Positions 25,165-37,480 of a stretch of 64,000 nucleotides of DNA are shown in pieces; position 1 is the stretch's first letter, and every line of letters starts with the position of its first letter. The translations under genes were made by a program, and so were the position numbers. Source of the stretch: Balanoglossus misakiensis (lineage: Eukaryota > Hemichordata); contig CM082586.2 of NCBI GenBank assembly GCA_040954595.2, forward strand, positions 5,084,001-5,148,000, read 5' to 3'. The notes under the pieces are model-generated. The model was not told the DNA's origin. It was given only the letters and a program-made list of their open reading frames with translations, and ran no database searches.

Positions 25165-28100
25165 GGAACAAAAGCCCACCCCCCTTGTAAGTACTGAAGG
25201 CTCCCTATACTGTATTCACAACAGATGCAGATGCCCGGCCCATTCACAAGCATACAGTCTGGGAGGCTATGGCGGAGTTGCAACGACACATTCTGTGTTG
25301 TCCAACATCAAGAAGTGTTCAACAGAGTCAAGTCCATCAAAAGAATATGCGTTTGAGGTGAGCATTGACAGAGTAGACACTGATAAATCATGGGGAAAAT
25401 TTTAGCAGTGGATCAAGGTACGCAATTCTGGAAGTGAAGATTGTGTTCATTTTATTTCTCTATTTTTAAACCAGATGGTGTGAAGTAGAGAATGTATTCG
25501 TTTTATTTCTATTTTTTAAAAACAGATGGCGTGTAGTAATATTCGGTATGGCATAGGAGTCACACAAGAAATTGGAATGGTAAGTGATTTCAGATGATTT
25601 GGGGTCAGGGTGGTTAAATGAATGTTTGCTTGTAATTTGAGGGGATGTCTGAATAGTTGTGATGAAAAAGTAAATACCAAATAATCATGCACATCTCATC
25701 CTTTTTCTTGCAGGACTTTCAAAATCTGAAAGCCAAAAATGTGTGTGTTGTCACCGACGAAAAGGTAACTGATGTATAATAGTCTATGGCAAATTTGACA
25801 CTGTAATATTTTCGTGTCCTGTTTTCCACATTTGACAATAGTTGGTTGACTGCCTTGTTCTTGCCATCATAAAAATTCTTTATGCAAAGTTTGGAATTCA
25901 CAAGAGACTCAGAGTGTTAAGAAACAGAGATAAAGAATTTTGTACATTTGTTTCAACTTTGTAGCTGTCAAGCCTCCCTCCAGTGAAAGCTGCCATTGAG
26001 TCTCTGGAAAGACACCATGTAAAGTACAGTCTGTTTGAAGATGTCAGGGTCGAACCAACGGACAGCAGGTAAAGTAGGGTGTTATTTGAGGGGCTAGATA
26101 TCAGACGAGTGATGCTGACTTCACTAATATTGATTTGTGAAAGCAATACTTAGAAGTTGATACTTATATGCGATTTACCTTCTGGTCTGCTTTCAGTTTC
26201 AAACTTGCCATCGACTTTGCCACAAAGGGTAACTTTGATGCATTTCTAGCAGTGGGTGGTGGCTCAGTAATAGACACAGCCAAGGTCTGCAATCTATACT
26301 CCTGTAAACCCGAGGCTGAATTCCTAGATTATGTCAATGCACCTGTGGGTAAAGGACTACCAGTCACGCATGAGCTAAAACCACTCATCGCAGGTAAGAA
26401 ATATGTTTGTGGTTTGAGTGATTTCTATATGACTGCTGTGTCATAGAAAGGCAAATATACTACCAACTACTACCGGTAACAAATACTGTTTTAACTGTGA
26501 TCAAGAATGGAGTGAAATGGATTGAACATTTCAAAATTTTGGTGAATTAGTAGTGTGATTTTGGCAGGAAATTGTTGACTTGTTGTAAAACATTTTGTCG
26601 TGTCATTGGGTTTCAGTTCCGACCACTGCTGGTACTGGTAGTGAGACCACCGGAGTTGCCATATTTGACTATGAACCGCTCAGAGCTAAAACAGGTAACT
26701 TCATGTATTGATTTTTCTCATCACTTATATTGTTGAAGGTGGTTGAACTTGTCAGTTCTTTATCACTGTTTGTGTCCCTCTTCCTCTGTATCTCAAGGCA
26801 TTGGTAGCAGAGCTCTTCGTCCTCTTCTGGGTATCGTGGATCCGCTACACACCCAGCACATGCCAGAGAGAGTCACGGCCAACAGTGGCTTTGATGTCTT
26901 GTGGTAAGTCTGTCAGTTTGTTACGATCGTGGAATGATCCTCTTGTCTATAATGTCATTTGCCCTTAAATTAATCTGGTACATGATATTCTTGTCCCAGT
27001 TGTGGTTTTAAATATGCGATTTAGCATTTTGCGTGACACACCCTGGATGTGACCCAAGAGACATGCTGTCAAGATGTTGTGATAATTCCATTCTGAAATG
27101 CACACATTTTCATTCCCATTCAGCCATGCGTTGGAGTCGTACACGGCCATTCCATTTAACGAGAGGACCCCCCGTCCAAGCAATCCCATAGAGAGACCAG
27201 CCTACCAAGGCAGTAACCCAATCAGTGATATATGGTCGCTGGATTCGTTGAAGATCATCAAGAAATACATGAAAAGGTAGTACTAACTGAGATGTTGGTA
27301 TCATTGTTATCATTCGTTGATATGTATGTATTGTGTACTGTAGTGTAGTGTAGTCTGGTCTAGTCTAGTGTAGTGTCACGTTAGATATTGGTTGTTTTGG
27401 CATACTTACTCTGTATGTAGAAATAAAGCCTAAGTCACACATCTGTGATCTTACAGAGCTGTGAATGACCCTGAGGATCTGGAGGCAAGGTCACAAATGC
27501 ATCTAGCCAGTGTGTTTGCTGGTGTGGGTTTCGGAAATGCTGGTGTCCACCTCTGGTAAGTGTGCTGGCCCGAATCATCTTTGCAGATGTAAAATATTAC
27601 CGTACGATCCTTCAGTTAAGCTCCACCCATGAATAGGCACCAGACAGACCGTACTTTGTTAAATTTAACCCTTTCTTTGATAAGCACAAACGTTAATGAA
27701 AATGATAACTGTGAAAGCTAGCAATGCTCGATGTAATCACACAGGAAGTGGCTATGTTGTTGTTGTAGTGTGTGTGTACAGCACTGTAAATTGGTCTTGT
27801 TTCCATTTTCACTATTTCCACACAGTCATGGAATGTCCTATCCAATCGCTGGCCTCGTCAAGAACTACAGAGCCAAAGACTATGATGTTGGACATCCAAT
27901 TATTGTATGTTCCATTTTACATTTTCCCATACACACAGGCACTCACAAACACACACACACACACACATACGCCAACAACAATAACTAATTTCAGGCGCTG
28001 ACCTCAGAAAATAAAGTATCATACATAAATACAGATCGGGAAATCAAGCGCAGAAAACATCATGTGGTCACCATATTTGGTGACGATTCACATTTTAATC

Positions 28101-29117
28101 ATGTGACTCATTGGGGGGTCATGTGTTATCGTATCCCCATGCCTCATTGCCATTCACAATTTTTCTAATGTAACATTTGTGTCCAATTGTAGCCCCATGG
28201 TTTGTCCGTTGTCATGACATCACCGGCTGTTTTCCAGTTCACTGCACCCATGTGTCCAGAGAGACACATAGAAGCTGCTGGTATATTAGGTTAGTATTAA
28301 GCAGTGATGTTTGCACCACTATGATTTCTCTGTGGTGACCAGAATTACTATTGGGGACGTCGCTCATTTTATCAACAGGAATACTGAAATTGTCTCATAT
28401 TTGAAATTCAAAATGGCCGCCATTCTGTGTTAAGTCTATGGAGAAAATTAAAGCAGTGATTTTCATGCAGACAAGATGGTGAACACCCTGTTTTCGTCTA
28501 CGATGTCAAAAAGACTCCTCAAGCACTTTGATATACCAATGAATTGAAATTTTTGGAGACATAGTTTTTTGAACTTCTCTCCCTGAGGCATGACGTGTAT
28601 GCACACTTGTGTTTTGGCTATTCTTAAAATTATTAATTTTGGCATGTTTTCCCACTCTACAGGTGCCGATACCACAAATGTGAAGGAGGAGGATGCCGGT
28701 CGAGTGTTGTCCGATGTTCTGAGGTCGTTCATGTATGACCTTGGTGTTGATGATGGGCTTGCTGAACTTGGCTTTACCACTGAGGATATTCCTGCCCTGG
28801 TGAAGGGCACTCTTCCCCAGGTCAGTTTGACGCAATATATTTATTTTCGTTAATTTACTTTCAAACTTAGAATGGCCCATTTACATGATCTACTGATGGG
28901 TGTAGGCAAACATATTATCAACCTATGATTCTGGCTGTACATGTACATAGGATAGGGAGGGGAGATAGGGATATACAGGCAGTGTATTATGTATACAAGG
29001 TGACTAAGGATCTCTCCACTCTTTCGTTTACAGCATAGAGTGACAAAACTGGCTCCCAGACCCCAGAGTGAAGAAGATTTGGCTAGCATGTTTGAATCTT
29101 CCATGAAGATCTACTAG
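24715..29117 (+). CDS. ADHFE1: hydroxyacid-oxoacid transhydrogenase (iron alcohol dehydrogenase), 14 exons, 482 aa
   Basis: ADHFE1 is mitochondrial and couples oxidation of 4-hydroxybutyrate to reduction of 2-oxoglutarate. Exons: 24715-24770, 25225-25357, 25526-25579, 25714-25764, 25965-26068, 26197-26393, 26617-26694, 26798-26903, 27124-27276, 27457-27555, 27826-27904, 28193-28289, 28663-28820, 29034-29117. All are GT-AG and phase-consistent, giving 482 aa against 467 in human. The first exons give a basic, Ser/Ala-rich leader suited to mitochondrial import. The nucleotide site [10 protein letters not shown] is near residue 152. Iron ligands are predicted at D257 and H261 (FDVLCHALESY), H342 (GVHLCHGM) and H372 (PHGLSVV). 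[11 protein letters not shown] and [14 protein letters not shown] are family signatures. The C terminus reads [16 protein letters not shown]. It converges on Staufen downstream. Confidence 0.97.
25080..25164. repeat. ATC trinucleotide array in ADHFE1 intron 1
   Basis: An uninterrupted run of about 28 ATC (GAT) units lying 60 bp before exon 2. It creates spurious poly-Ile and poly-Met frames. Confidence 0.97.
27936..27968. repeat. CA dinucleotide repeat in ADHFE1 intron 11
   Basis: CACACAAACACACACACACACAC-type run just after the exon 11 donor region. Confidence 0.85.
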
Positions 29118-29374
29118 CAAATAGACAGCGTGGCTATTACTGAGAGAAATCAGATGTTAAAATGAAATGATCCTAGGAGTGGTGTCGTACATCATAGTGA
29201 TAATTCTACAATAGACAATCAAATTTGATGTGTCCGCCATCAGTGGTAAAAGAAGTCTTTTATCTGTATTATAAGGTACACAGTGGACATAATTGAAGTG
29301 TTATGGAGAAGTTGATCAAAGAATGAAATGGGACAATTTTCATATCACATAAAATTGTACATAATCAAAAAAGT

Positions 29375-29380
29375 ATTAAA
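29375..29380 (+). terminator. possible poly(A) signal of ADHFE1 (ATTAAA variant)
   Basis: ATTAAA about 260 bases after the stop codon in an A/T-rich 3' UTR. No canonical AATAAA is seen nearer. The next AATAAA (near 29758) would overlap the Staufen 3' UTR. Confidence 0.4.
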
Positions 29381-29540
29381 AATTATATTTTAAAATCCAT
29401 AACTTGTGTACACAAGGTATGTGTATGTTTACTATTGCAATCTGCCTATATTAGGTTGGTCAGTGTCTGTCACTACTATCAACAAATGGAGAAAGCATTC
29501 ATTTAACAACACATGACACACCAAATTCTAGTGAACTGTT

Positions 29541-29546
29541 TTTATT
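29541..29546 (-). terminator. possible distal poly(A) signal of Staufen
   Basis: TTTATT on the plus strand is AATAAA on the minus strand. If used, the Staufen 3' UTR would be about 1.65 kb (29.5-31.2 kb) and would end only about 150 bp from the likely ADHFE1 3' end. Confidence 0.4.
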
Positions 29547-31199
29547 CCCACAAGAATCTACAAACATCTACATGGGTGAAGGTTCAAATACTAATTAATT
29601 AGATTGGTGGAGGCTGACAAAAAATTGGGTAAGAAAACCAGTTCACCATTCTTCCTTTTCACAATGACAATTTGAAATCATCTCAAGTTTCTCAAATACT
29701 GCATCTCTGATTGGGATTCTCAGCCTCGCAATTTTCAGAGGCTTCTGTTTCGATTCAAATAAAGGCTCCACTCTTTAAATTGACAAGCAATTCTATCTTG
29801 TTTTTCTCTCAAAAGGGAAATCATATATTTATGAGTTTTGCTGCCAGTAGTGACTTAAAAAAAATTGAAACGTAATAAAGTACGAAAACAGCGGGTAGCA
29901 AATATATCATTTCCCATTTTCTGCAAAAAACTTTTACTTTCTTTTTTTTAAGCTCATACAACATAGGAAAAGACCTGTTCACTCAGCATGGAGGGATTGG
30001 TAATGTTCCAGAACATCTCGTGTCTGAATTATTGTACTTGGAAAGGTCAAAATGATGTCAAAGGTCAACATCAGTGAGGTCAACATGTATTTCACTGATG
30101 ATGATAAACCAAAACTATTTTAGTTTTCTTAAAATTTTTTCCTCCATGCTGATCATTTTTAATGGAACGTTTTTTTTCCTTTGCTCTATGCAAAAATATT
30201 TCTATACCTAGTATTACGATTATACATGAAGACAACAAGCATTATCATTTTGTGGTTTAAATCTAAGCCCTATTTACCATCCCTTTTTGTTAGCAGCATA
30301 CACAATTGTATGTAAACGTCCAAATATGCAAAAAATGAAAATTTTATCATTTCAACGTTTGTGAGGTGCTCATGCGGAAAAAAATGACTGAATTTCACAG
30401 AAAGTCTCTTGTATGATTCAGTCATTTTCAACTTAGTGTGAAGGGGAGGTAACATGGTGTTGAAGATGGATTATTCCGTAAAATGGGGGGAAAAAATGAA
30501 AGACTGGTCCAAAGATGATCCCCTTCACCCCTTAACCTCCCATTTCCCTGTACAAGGGTCTGGCACTGCAACTGCATGTAGAAGTATGGAGTTGGACCAA
30601 ACCATGGTGGCAATCAATCAAATGTGCCTAGACAAATTTGTGCTAACCAAAAACAGACAGCACAAGCAGAAGTGCAGTGTTGGTGCTAGGATATTGGAAA
30701 CATACAAAGTTAACGAGTTGGCAAATTTAGGACAGTACCACATTGAAATTGTTTCACTCTTTTTCTCAAGAACCCAAAGTGGATTTCAATGGTCATCTGC
30801 CCAGTCTTGCACTGCTAGCAGCTGATATTTTTTTTCTCCAGCTGATTTGGATTTCTATGATTTAAGAAGTACAAGAAATTCCTTGACAACGGTGAGGGAA
30901 AGAAAAACAGTATTGAACGTTTGGACCAGCCTTGCATCAAAATACATCTTAATACAGACCTATGATGAATCAACCACACATCTACACAGGTCCATTTTTT
31001 TAAATTCTAAAACACATTCTACTTTGTCATTTTAGTGACATCAAGATTAAATAGTATTGTTCTTTGTTTAATTCTGTTGTCTTCAGTACGATCTGTCTAC
31101 ACACAGTAACTACCAGTGCCGATGGTCTAAGGCCGTCTAGGCCTCAGGCCCGGCAGGATTTCCAACGGCCAAATTTGTGTCCAGCGAGTTAGCCGTCAT
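29547..31199 (-). other. probable Staufen 3' UTR
   Basis: No exon-like structure is seen on either strand. The sequence is AT-rich with T/A homopolymers and contains one TTAA-type inverted-repeat relic (30532-30615). The part next to the stop codon (31171-31199) is itself one end of the exon-duplication unit. Confidence 0.5.
30532..30615. mobile_element. degenerate copy of the TTAA-bounded MITE family
   Basis: Starts TTAACCTCCCATTTCCCTG and ends GTTGGACCAAACCATGGTGG, matching the reverse-orientation copy at 56087-56179 in order and spacing. The right terminus has decayed. Confidence 0.6.
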
Positions 31200-32201
31200 C
31201 TATTCTGCTTTGACGTCTTCAGTTTTGATGTGTACATCAGGTCTGTGGGAGGAGACAGAGAGCAGAGAGTTGATCAAAGAGCAGGTTCTGCACACAAACG
31301 AGGTATGGTGTACAAACAAAAGCATGTGTGAAACATCCATCAATCCATCCATAGATACATACACACATACACATGCCACTGATCCATAAGATCCCAATAT
31401 ATACATATACCAAATGGGACCTAACAATGGCTATACGTGTATATATGAACGCACTTCAACACAACTACATGTATTTATTTGTACCCCTATCACATGTCTA
31501 TATCTCGCACTGATTTCCATTGGAACACTGCACATGCATTTTATCCTGGAGTAGACCTACTGATCAAGATTGAAACTTCCATACATGTACCTTATTGATT
31601 TGTCAGTGGGCGTTCCAGGTTCTTTTTTGATGTGCTCTACTACTGTCATGTCATGTAATGTCAGCGATTTAAGAGCTTGTATAGAGGCCGCGTCATGCGA
31701 GGACTCCACAGTTGGACCTGCACCGTGCGAGATCAGTGATGGGGAATTTGTGTCCAGCGAGTTAGTCGTCATCTGCTCTGTTTTGACGTCTTCAGTCTTG
31801 GTGTGTACATCAGATCTGTGGAATGAGGGTAGAGAGAGAAAAGACTGTTAGGTTTGATCAAACAACAGGATCAAAACCATGTGTGAAACACTGTCATAGA
31901 ATTGAATGTATTCTTGAGAACACGGTCAACCATGTGTATTTACTTGTACCGTTGCCTTATGACTAAATCTCGCGTCTATTTTCCATTGAGCACAGCAACA
32001 ATTTTTACCCTGGAGTAGGCCTACTGATCAAGATTGAAACTTCCTTTACCTTATTGATTTGTCAGTGGGCGTTCCAGGATCCTTTTTGATGTGCTCTACT
32101 ACTGCCTTGATGTCCATGTCCATCAGCGTTTTGAGCGCTTGCAGAGAGGCCGCATCATGCGAGGACTCCACAGTTGGACCTGCACCATGCGAGATCAGTG
32201 A
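31171..32201 (-). repeat. tandem duplication covering part of a Staufen exon, an intron and the last coding exon
   Basis: Two direct units, about 31171-31741 and 31744-32202, lie side by side. The plus-strand stretches beginning TTATTGATTTGTCAGTGGGC (31592 and 32051) stay about 85-90 per cent alike by eye for 150 bp. The stretches around GTGTCCAGCGAGTTAG (31177 and 31750) are also alike. Intron sequence such as CTACTGATCAAGATTGAAAC is shared. Offsets of 462 and 573 bp show a ~110-bp indel inside the intron. The breakpoint falls inside an exon, so the middle exon is a hybrid of the two parental exons. Confidence 0.9.
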
Positions 32202-35200
32202 TGGGGTGGTGGAGACAGTCACCAGGCACAGGTACTCTGGTTTGTTACCCTGTAAATGCCAATTGTCAGTAAAGCATGGGTTTATGTGGTAAACTTTACT
32301 GAGAGTGCAGTATTACATCAGGACATGTAGATAATAGCCAGTCACCGTCAAAACACCCTAACGACTGTTAGTAACTGGTAACTTGCTGAATTTGCATAGG
32401 TAAGTGGATAAAATAATCAGATCAACACTGGAAAGAAAGCGGTAGTGCTTTACGCATTTCTTACCTTGGGAAAATCTGTAAATTCACAATTTAATCCTTG
32501 CACTTTGGCTAGATACATCAACTGTGATTTGGGTCGTAGGAGTTTCTGCTCCAACTTTGGAATCATTCTGGATTTGGCGATGCCGTCGGCTGTCGGAGAC
32601 TCTCCGTCCACAAGTAGTTCTCTGGCAATCAGAGCTGTGGTCGCCTTGGATACAGGATCGCCCAGGTGTGCGCCCGGGGCACGATTCAGTCCTGTTTTGG
32701 GAGATTAATTACAACATTTCAGTGCCATATTTGTTGCAGTCTTAGCCACTTTTGGAATTTTCCTTTTGGTTATAAAAAAAAATTCTGTTGTAAGGCTACA
32801 TTATGATAGTAGATGGATACTTTGATTTGTTTTCCCCGCCATTCAAGTTAGTACAGTCACAACTTGTGTTAGTGACCACCTCTATATAGTGACCACCTCT
32901 ATATAGTGGCCACTTAGTTACAGTCCCTGTGCAATTTAAATGTGTATAAATTGACCTGTCTATTAAGACCACCTGAAGTCTGTACAAATAACTTACCTTG
33001 GTGTTTAGCCATTGTAGGTAAAGTGAAGCCGGCAGCATTGGCCACCTCAGGCATCATCGGGAGTAGACCCGGAGCCAGCGGTCGGCTGCTCAGCCCAACT
33101 CCTGTGCCGCCTCCTTCAGGGACAGTAGATTTGTTTTCTGTCATGGAGAAAACGAGACAATAACTAATTTGCACAAAAATACCGACACCAGTTATCGAGA
33201 CACAATAACTTACACAATTCTCACCACCCTGAACATTTTTTGACATCATGCTGAGGCTTCTGGGCAACTGTACTTATGAAAGAATATTGGCCTACCTTCT
33301 TTTTCTGAGTCAGCAAAAGTCACCTTTCTACCATTAGCTGGTTTCTCTTCAAGTGTCTGTTAGAAACATACACAGATATCAGTATTTAATGGCCTACACA
33401 AGCAATCAAGGAATAGTGTATATATACATGAAAAACCATTTTAGTTCAATGAAAAGTTATAATATTCCAATCATACAAGTCCATAACCTGACCCTATTTT
33501 TCTTTGTAAAGTTCCAACTCAATGACAAAACACAATGGAGGTAGAATCCAATTTCTCACCTGAAAGGGGTGATGAGAAGACTGATGACATACCTGCACCT
33601 CTGCACCTTCAGTTTTCAGAGAAGACTTGTTCGGCAGAGGTGGATTGCTACGGTATCCCAACTCTTGTAACATGGCTTCAGCCGCTGCACGCTTGGCCAT
33701 CTTTTTGTTGGGCCCAATGCCTGTGCACTGGCTGTTGCCAACTGTTACCTATTTTGCAATGAAGAACATATGAAACACTTTAGTTGTGGGGAAAACCATG
33801 GCAATGAGAGAAGTATCACGATTGGTAGACGGCCACAAGGGATGGTGCACTCTTTAAGGGGCAAAGTCACACACTTTGGACTTTATATTACATTGTAGTT
33901 TCTTTTGATAGATCTACCATTAAAGTCATATTTGTAAACGCATTTTTTTTTTACCTGCATGACAAATTCTCTTTTACGCGGTTGACCTCGTTCTTGTAGG
34001 AGTGTAAATACAGGTTCCTTCTCTTTCTTGGCCTGTTGGATTTGGACAAGTCGACTGACTGGGTTCATGCCCAGGCCATAGTCTTGATTACTCTGTTGCA
34101 CTGTCTGTTAAAAAAAAGAAAATAAAAATCTTTAATATTCACTAAAATATCTTAAATTCCAAACTTGTATGACTTCACAAAATTACATACATGAATTTGA
34201 CAGAGGTAACATGCAACTAAACTTTTTCTTATTATGACAACTTTTTAAAGAGGGAAATCTTTTTCACCTTAACCAGTGACTTTGGTTTCTTCTTCTTAAA
34301 TCTTGGCCGGGGTTTCTCGATGACTGGTAGGGGGGTGAGTTCACGAAGCTGATCCAAGACTTTAGCCGCAGCCTTTTTCTTGGAAACTTTCTTGCCGTTG
34401 CCCTCAGCTTCGGCCGAATACTCCCCTACACTACATCTGGTTATAAAGGTTTTCATGTGAGGTGGACCACTTTCTTTGATCACCTGAAAGAGTGGGGGAA
34501 ACAGGGCATAAGTGTTGGGAGTTCTTGGTTTATTTTCAACTGGTCAAGTCTAGTGAGCAAAATAAAATACTCACCTCAAATGTAATTGGGAAATTTCTTC
34601 TGTGGGCAATTTCATAACATTGACTGATTTCAGACTTGGACTCATCTCCATCAGATTCATCTTCAACTGCAATTTCAAAGTAAATCAAGCAAATTCACGT
34701 AAATCATTGATCAACATCACATTGTTTGTTCTTTTATTTATTCTCGACACTGTGTGAGAACAGAAAAGAGAACCAATGGCATGAGTATCACACACTTTTA
34801 TTCAACTTGTTTTGGGAATTTTTTAAAACCAGAACTTTGTGCCAAAAATAGCCGCAACCTATCCACCAGTCTACAGAACAGCTTACCTTGTCTGACATTC
34901 TCTGGTTGTTGGATCTAAACATTCAAAAAATATATAAACGAACAAGAAAAAGAGGAAACTTTAGAGGCAGTGAAAGAGGCAATCTTAGTGTTCATCGCAT
35001 TTCTGAAATCTCTCTCAAGCCTTTCATCAAATGATTTGTTTCTAATGTTGTAATTAACAAAGTATAATATTCAAAGTTTATGGACCACTTTTTCTATACC
35101 AACAATTTTTTTTTACAAAACAGAATTCTGTAAGCTTGTACATTTGTAATTTCTGCATCCTCACGTACCACAACCCCTTCTGGCAAAGGTTCATTTCGTA

Positions 35201-36569
35201 ACGCTTTCAATGCCTTGACTGCAGCATTGTGCCTGGCCTGTTGTCTGGTTCTTCCCTCACCATAGAATTCCCGATTACCCACTGTCAGTGACACGTAGCA
35301 TGCAGTTGCTCGGTTCATAGGATAATGGTACCTGTGGGGGTCGAAAGTGACAATTGTTCTTGTGAAATCTATGTATATTTCAAAGATGAGTTTACTCGTC
35401 CATTTCATGTGAGGCAAAATAAGAGATATTCAAACAAAGTCCCTATGTTTATTATATTTATGTACTACTGTAAGTGAGGCAGATTGTCCTTTCAAATGCA
35501 GTGTTTCATCTAGACAGGGGATGGGGTGATTCACCCCCTGTTGACATCCAATAGCAATCTGACAAAGTACCAGAATTAACTTATGAACATTTATTGATTT
35601 AGTAATACATATCTGTTTGCAAGTCAGATGAGGAAATAAACAGCGTCCTGAAAAAGGAGAGTGGCTCTCACCTTTGGTTGTACATTCCTCTGAAGTTGTA
35701 ATTCGGTCTGTTGTTGTAGAATGACGGTGGCGGGCCCCTGGGACCAGGGCCGGGTCCGGAGCCGGGGCCGAGATGCGGCGGCGCTGGCTCCACGGCCCTG
35801 TAGATGGCCTGCTCGCCGCGCTTCATGGCGATGCCGTTCAGCTCCACGGTGGGCGTCATGCTCTCCAGGCTGCCGTTGATGATGACGCGCGGCGGCCGCG
35901 GCTTGGGCGAGGGCAGGCCGCACTGCTTCAGGGCGATCTCGGCCGCCTCGTGCTGGGCCTTCTTGATGCTGGTCCCGGTGGCCTTGTACACCTTGTCGTT
36001 GAGAGTCAGCGACACCTCGAATGTCTTCTGGTGCGCCGGGCCGGACTCGTCCACCAGATTATACTGGGGTTGCATTTTATTGTAACGGGCTAACTCGTTG
36101 AGCAGACACATTGGGGTTTTCTCTTTGGGGTTTGCCATGTTTATCTGAATGCAACAGAGGAAAGTAGATCGTAAAATTAATTAAATGACCATTAGCTGAG
36201 CTTTGAGACAAAAATACTGCGAAAAAATAGCTAATAGTGGCCCTTTAATAGGTCTAATACCACACTGATATTAGATCTACATGTACGATGGGTATTACCG
36301 GATCTACTAACTTGTAAATCAGAAACCAACATCAGACTACTTACACTACCAGCATTAGCAGAGTTGACAACAGTCGAAGCAGCAGCATTCGCAGTAACAT
36401 TGGCAGCGACAGCAGTCTCTGGCGCAGCAGCAACAGCAGTTTGGCCATTCCCATTGGCCTTCACCACCAATGGACCGGTCTGATTCTGACCAGGCTGCTG
36501 GGCTGGTTGTGGGACTGCTACGGGTGCCTGAGTTGGCTGGGTAGTTGTTATTCCTTGGACTTGAGCCAT
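31200..36569 (-). CDS. STAU: Staufen double-stranded RNA-binding protein, 14 coding exons, 799 aa
   Basis: Staufen binds structured mRNAs for localisation, translation control and Staufen-mediated decay. Coding exons: 36569-36345, 36144-35672, 35331-35169, 34914-34887, 34666-34575, 34483-34268, 34104-33955, 33748-33593, 33356-33296, 33137-32997, 32691-32465, 32249-32050, 31815-31591, 31242-31200; all are phase-consistent. Exon 1 encodes an Ala/Gln/Pro-rich leader. The dsRBDs follow: first at about 80-150 ([13 protein letters not shown]...[14 protein letters not shown]); second, degenerate, in exons 2-3 ([30 protein letters not shown]); third at 303-385 (CYEIAHRRN...[13 protein letters not shown]); fourth at 412-480 ([18 protein letters not shown]...[13 protein letters not shown]). 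[10 protein letters not shown] and [14 protein letters not shown] are conserved STAU linkers. The fifth starts at [14 protein letters not shown]. The penultimate exon repeats the end of dsRBD5. Vertebrates have STAU1 and STAU2; this looks like the single pre-duplication form. Confidence 0.96.
34887..34914 (-). other. 28-nt Staufen microexon
   Basis: ATCCAACAACCAGAGAATGT... encodes IQQPENVRQ between a TTTAG acceptor and a GTAAGC donor. It enters at phase 0 and leaves at phase 1, and the next exon begins with the two bases needed. Skipping it would break the frame. Confidence 0.7.
35501..35553. repeat. short dispersed repeat in Staufen intron 2, first copy
   Basis: Shares TTCATCTAGACAGGGGATGG and TTCACCCCCTGTTGACAT with 36634-36706, about 1.1 kb away in another Staufen intron. 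The GGGGTGATTCACCCC core is a small hairpin. Confidence 0.7.
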
Positions 36570-36633
36570 GGTTACAAGTTTTCCTTTGAACAAGATGACA
36601 GAAAGAAAAGTTACATTTTACACTTCTTGCAGT

Positions 36634-36706
36634 GTTTTATCTGGACAAGGCTGGGGGGTGGGTGGGGTGTTCACCCCCTGTTGACATGTTGGAAACCCCC
36701 AGATAA
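36634..36706. repeat. short dispersed repeat in the Staufen 5' UTR intron, second copy
   Basis: Begins TTTTATCTGGACAAGG and ends CCCCCAGATAAAATA, so TTTTATCTG/CAGATAAAA form terminal inverted repeats around a GGGGTG/CACCCC core. This looks like a small non-autonomous element. Confidence 0.7.
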
Positions 36707-37305
36707 AATAATGACAATACTCAAGACTGGCATGACATACCTATTAATAACTGTTCAATTGGGATGCAATATAAACACAAGATTACATAACCTACGCATA
36801 ACCCAGTAGAATCCATACAAATATCAAATTATTTTCAGGAATGACTACAGCTATTAGGAATTATTGAAAAAAAAATCGAGAGACGTGTATAGTAATAAAC
36901 ATTTAAGTGAGCACTGTAGAAGTATCTACTTCTGATTAAAAAATATCAGATCAGTAATATTTAAATGTCGAAACACGAAACACGGAAGTTGTCACTCCCA
37001 ACGAGGGCCTCGCTCTCGCTGTCGTCAACGAAATCGTACAAGGGCCAACAGCGACTTCAATATTAATAATAAATAAAAACACAGGAGAACTATTTTACTG
37101 AAATTCCGGGTAAAATTGAATAAGGTATATCTGTCGAATCTGTCATTAATTTTGAGTGACAAAATGCTGCCGAGGGCTTTATATATAACACCGGTAAAGT
37201 GCGGCGAGACAGAAGGAAGTCATTCAAATATGGCGACGGCGATAATATTGTGGGCCCGGAAAATGAATCGTGGGGATTCACAGTAAATTACGCGAACCTT
37301 CTCAC

Positions 37306-37480
37306 CTTTTCGTTGACCAATTTAAAGAGTAAAACTTGAAACCACGCAGTCTACGGTAAAGTCTGGTTGAATGCAGGAATAAGGCGAAAAATCTCACATT
37401 GGCAAACACTAAAGAAAATACAAGTCTAACATGTGGACGTGTAGCCTCTACCCCAACGCTGACAGTGACTGTAATTTGTA
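37306..37480 (-). promoter_or_regulatory. probable Staufen 5' noncoding exon and promoter area
   Basis: On the minus strand CGAAAAG is followed by a good GTGAGA donor (37305-37300). A matching acceptor TTGTTCAAAG with a pyrimidine tract lies just before the Staufen ATG (exon from 36583). The 5' boundary of this exon is not determined. ETS-like GGAAG cores and an ATGGCGAC YY1-like motif (37231-37238, plus strand) occur in the intron between. Confidence 0.45.

Noticed and set aside
24484-25179. 231-codon minus-strand frame starting with poly-Met
   Set aside because: It is the antisense of the ATC array and ADHFE1 exon 1, with no domain.
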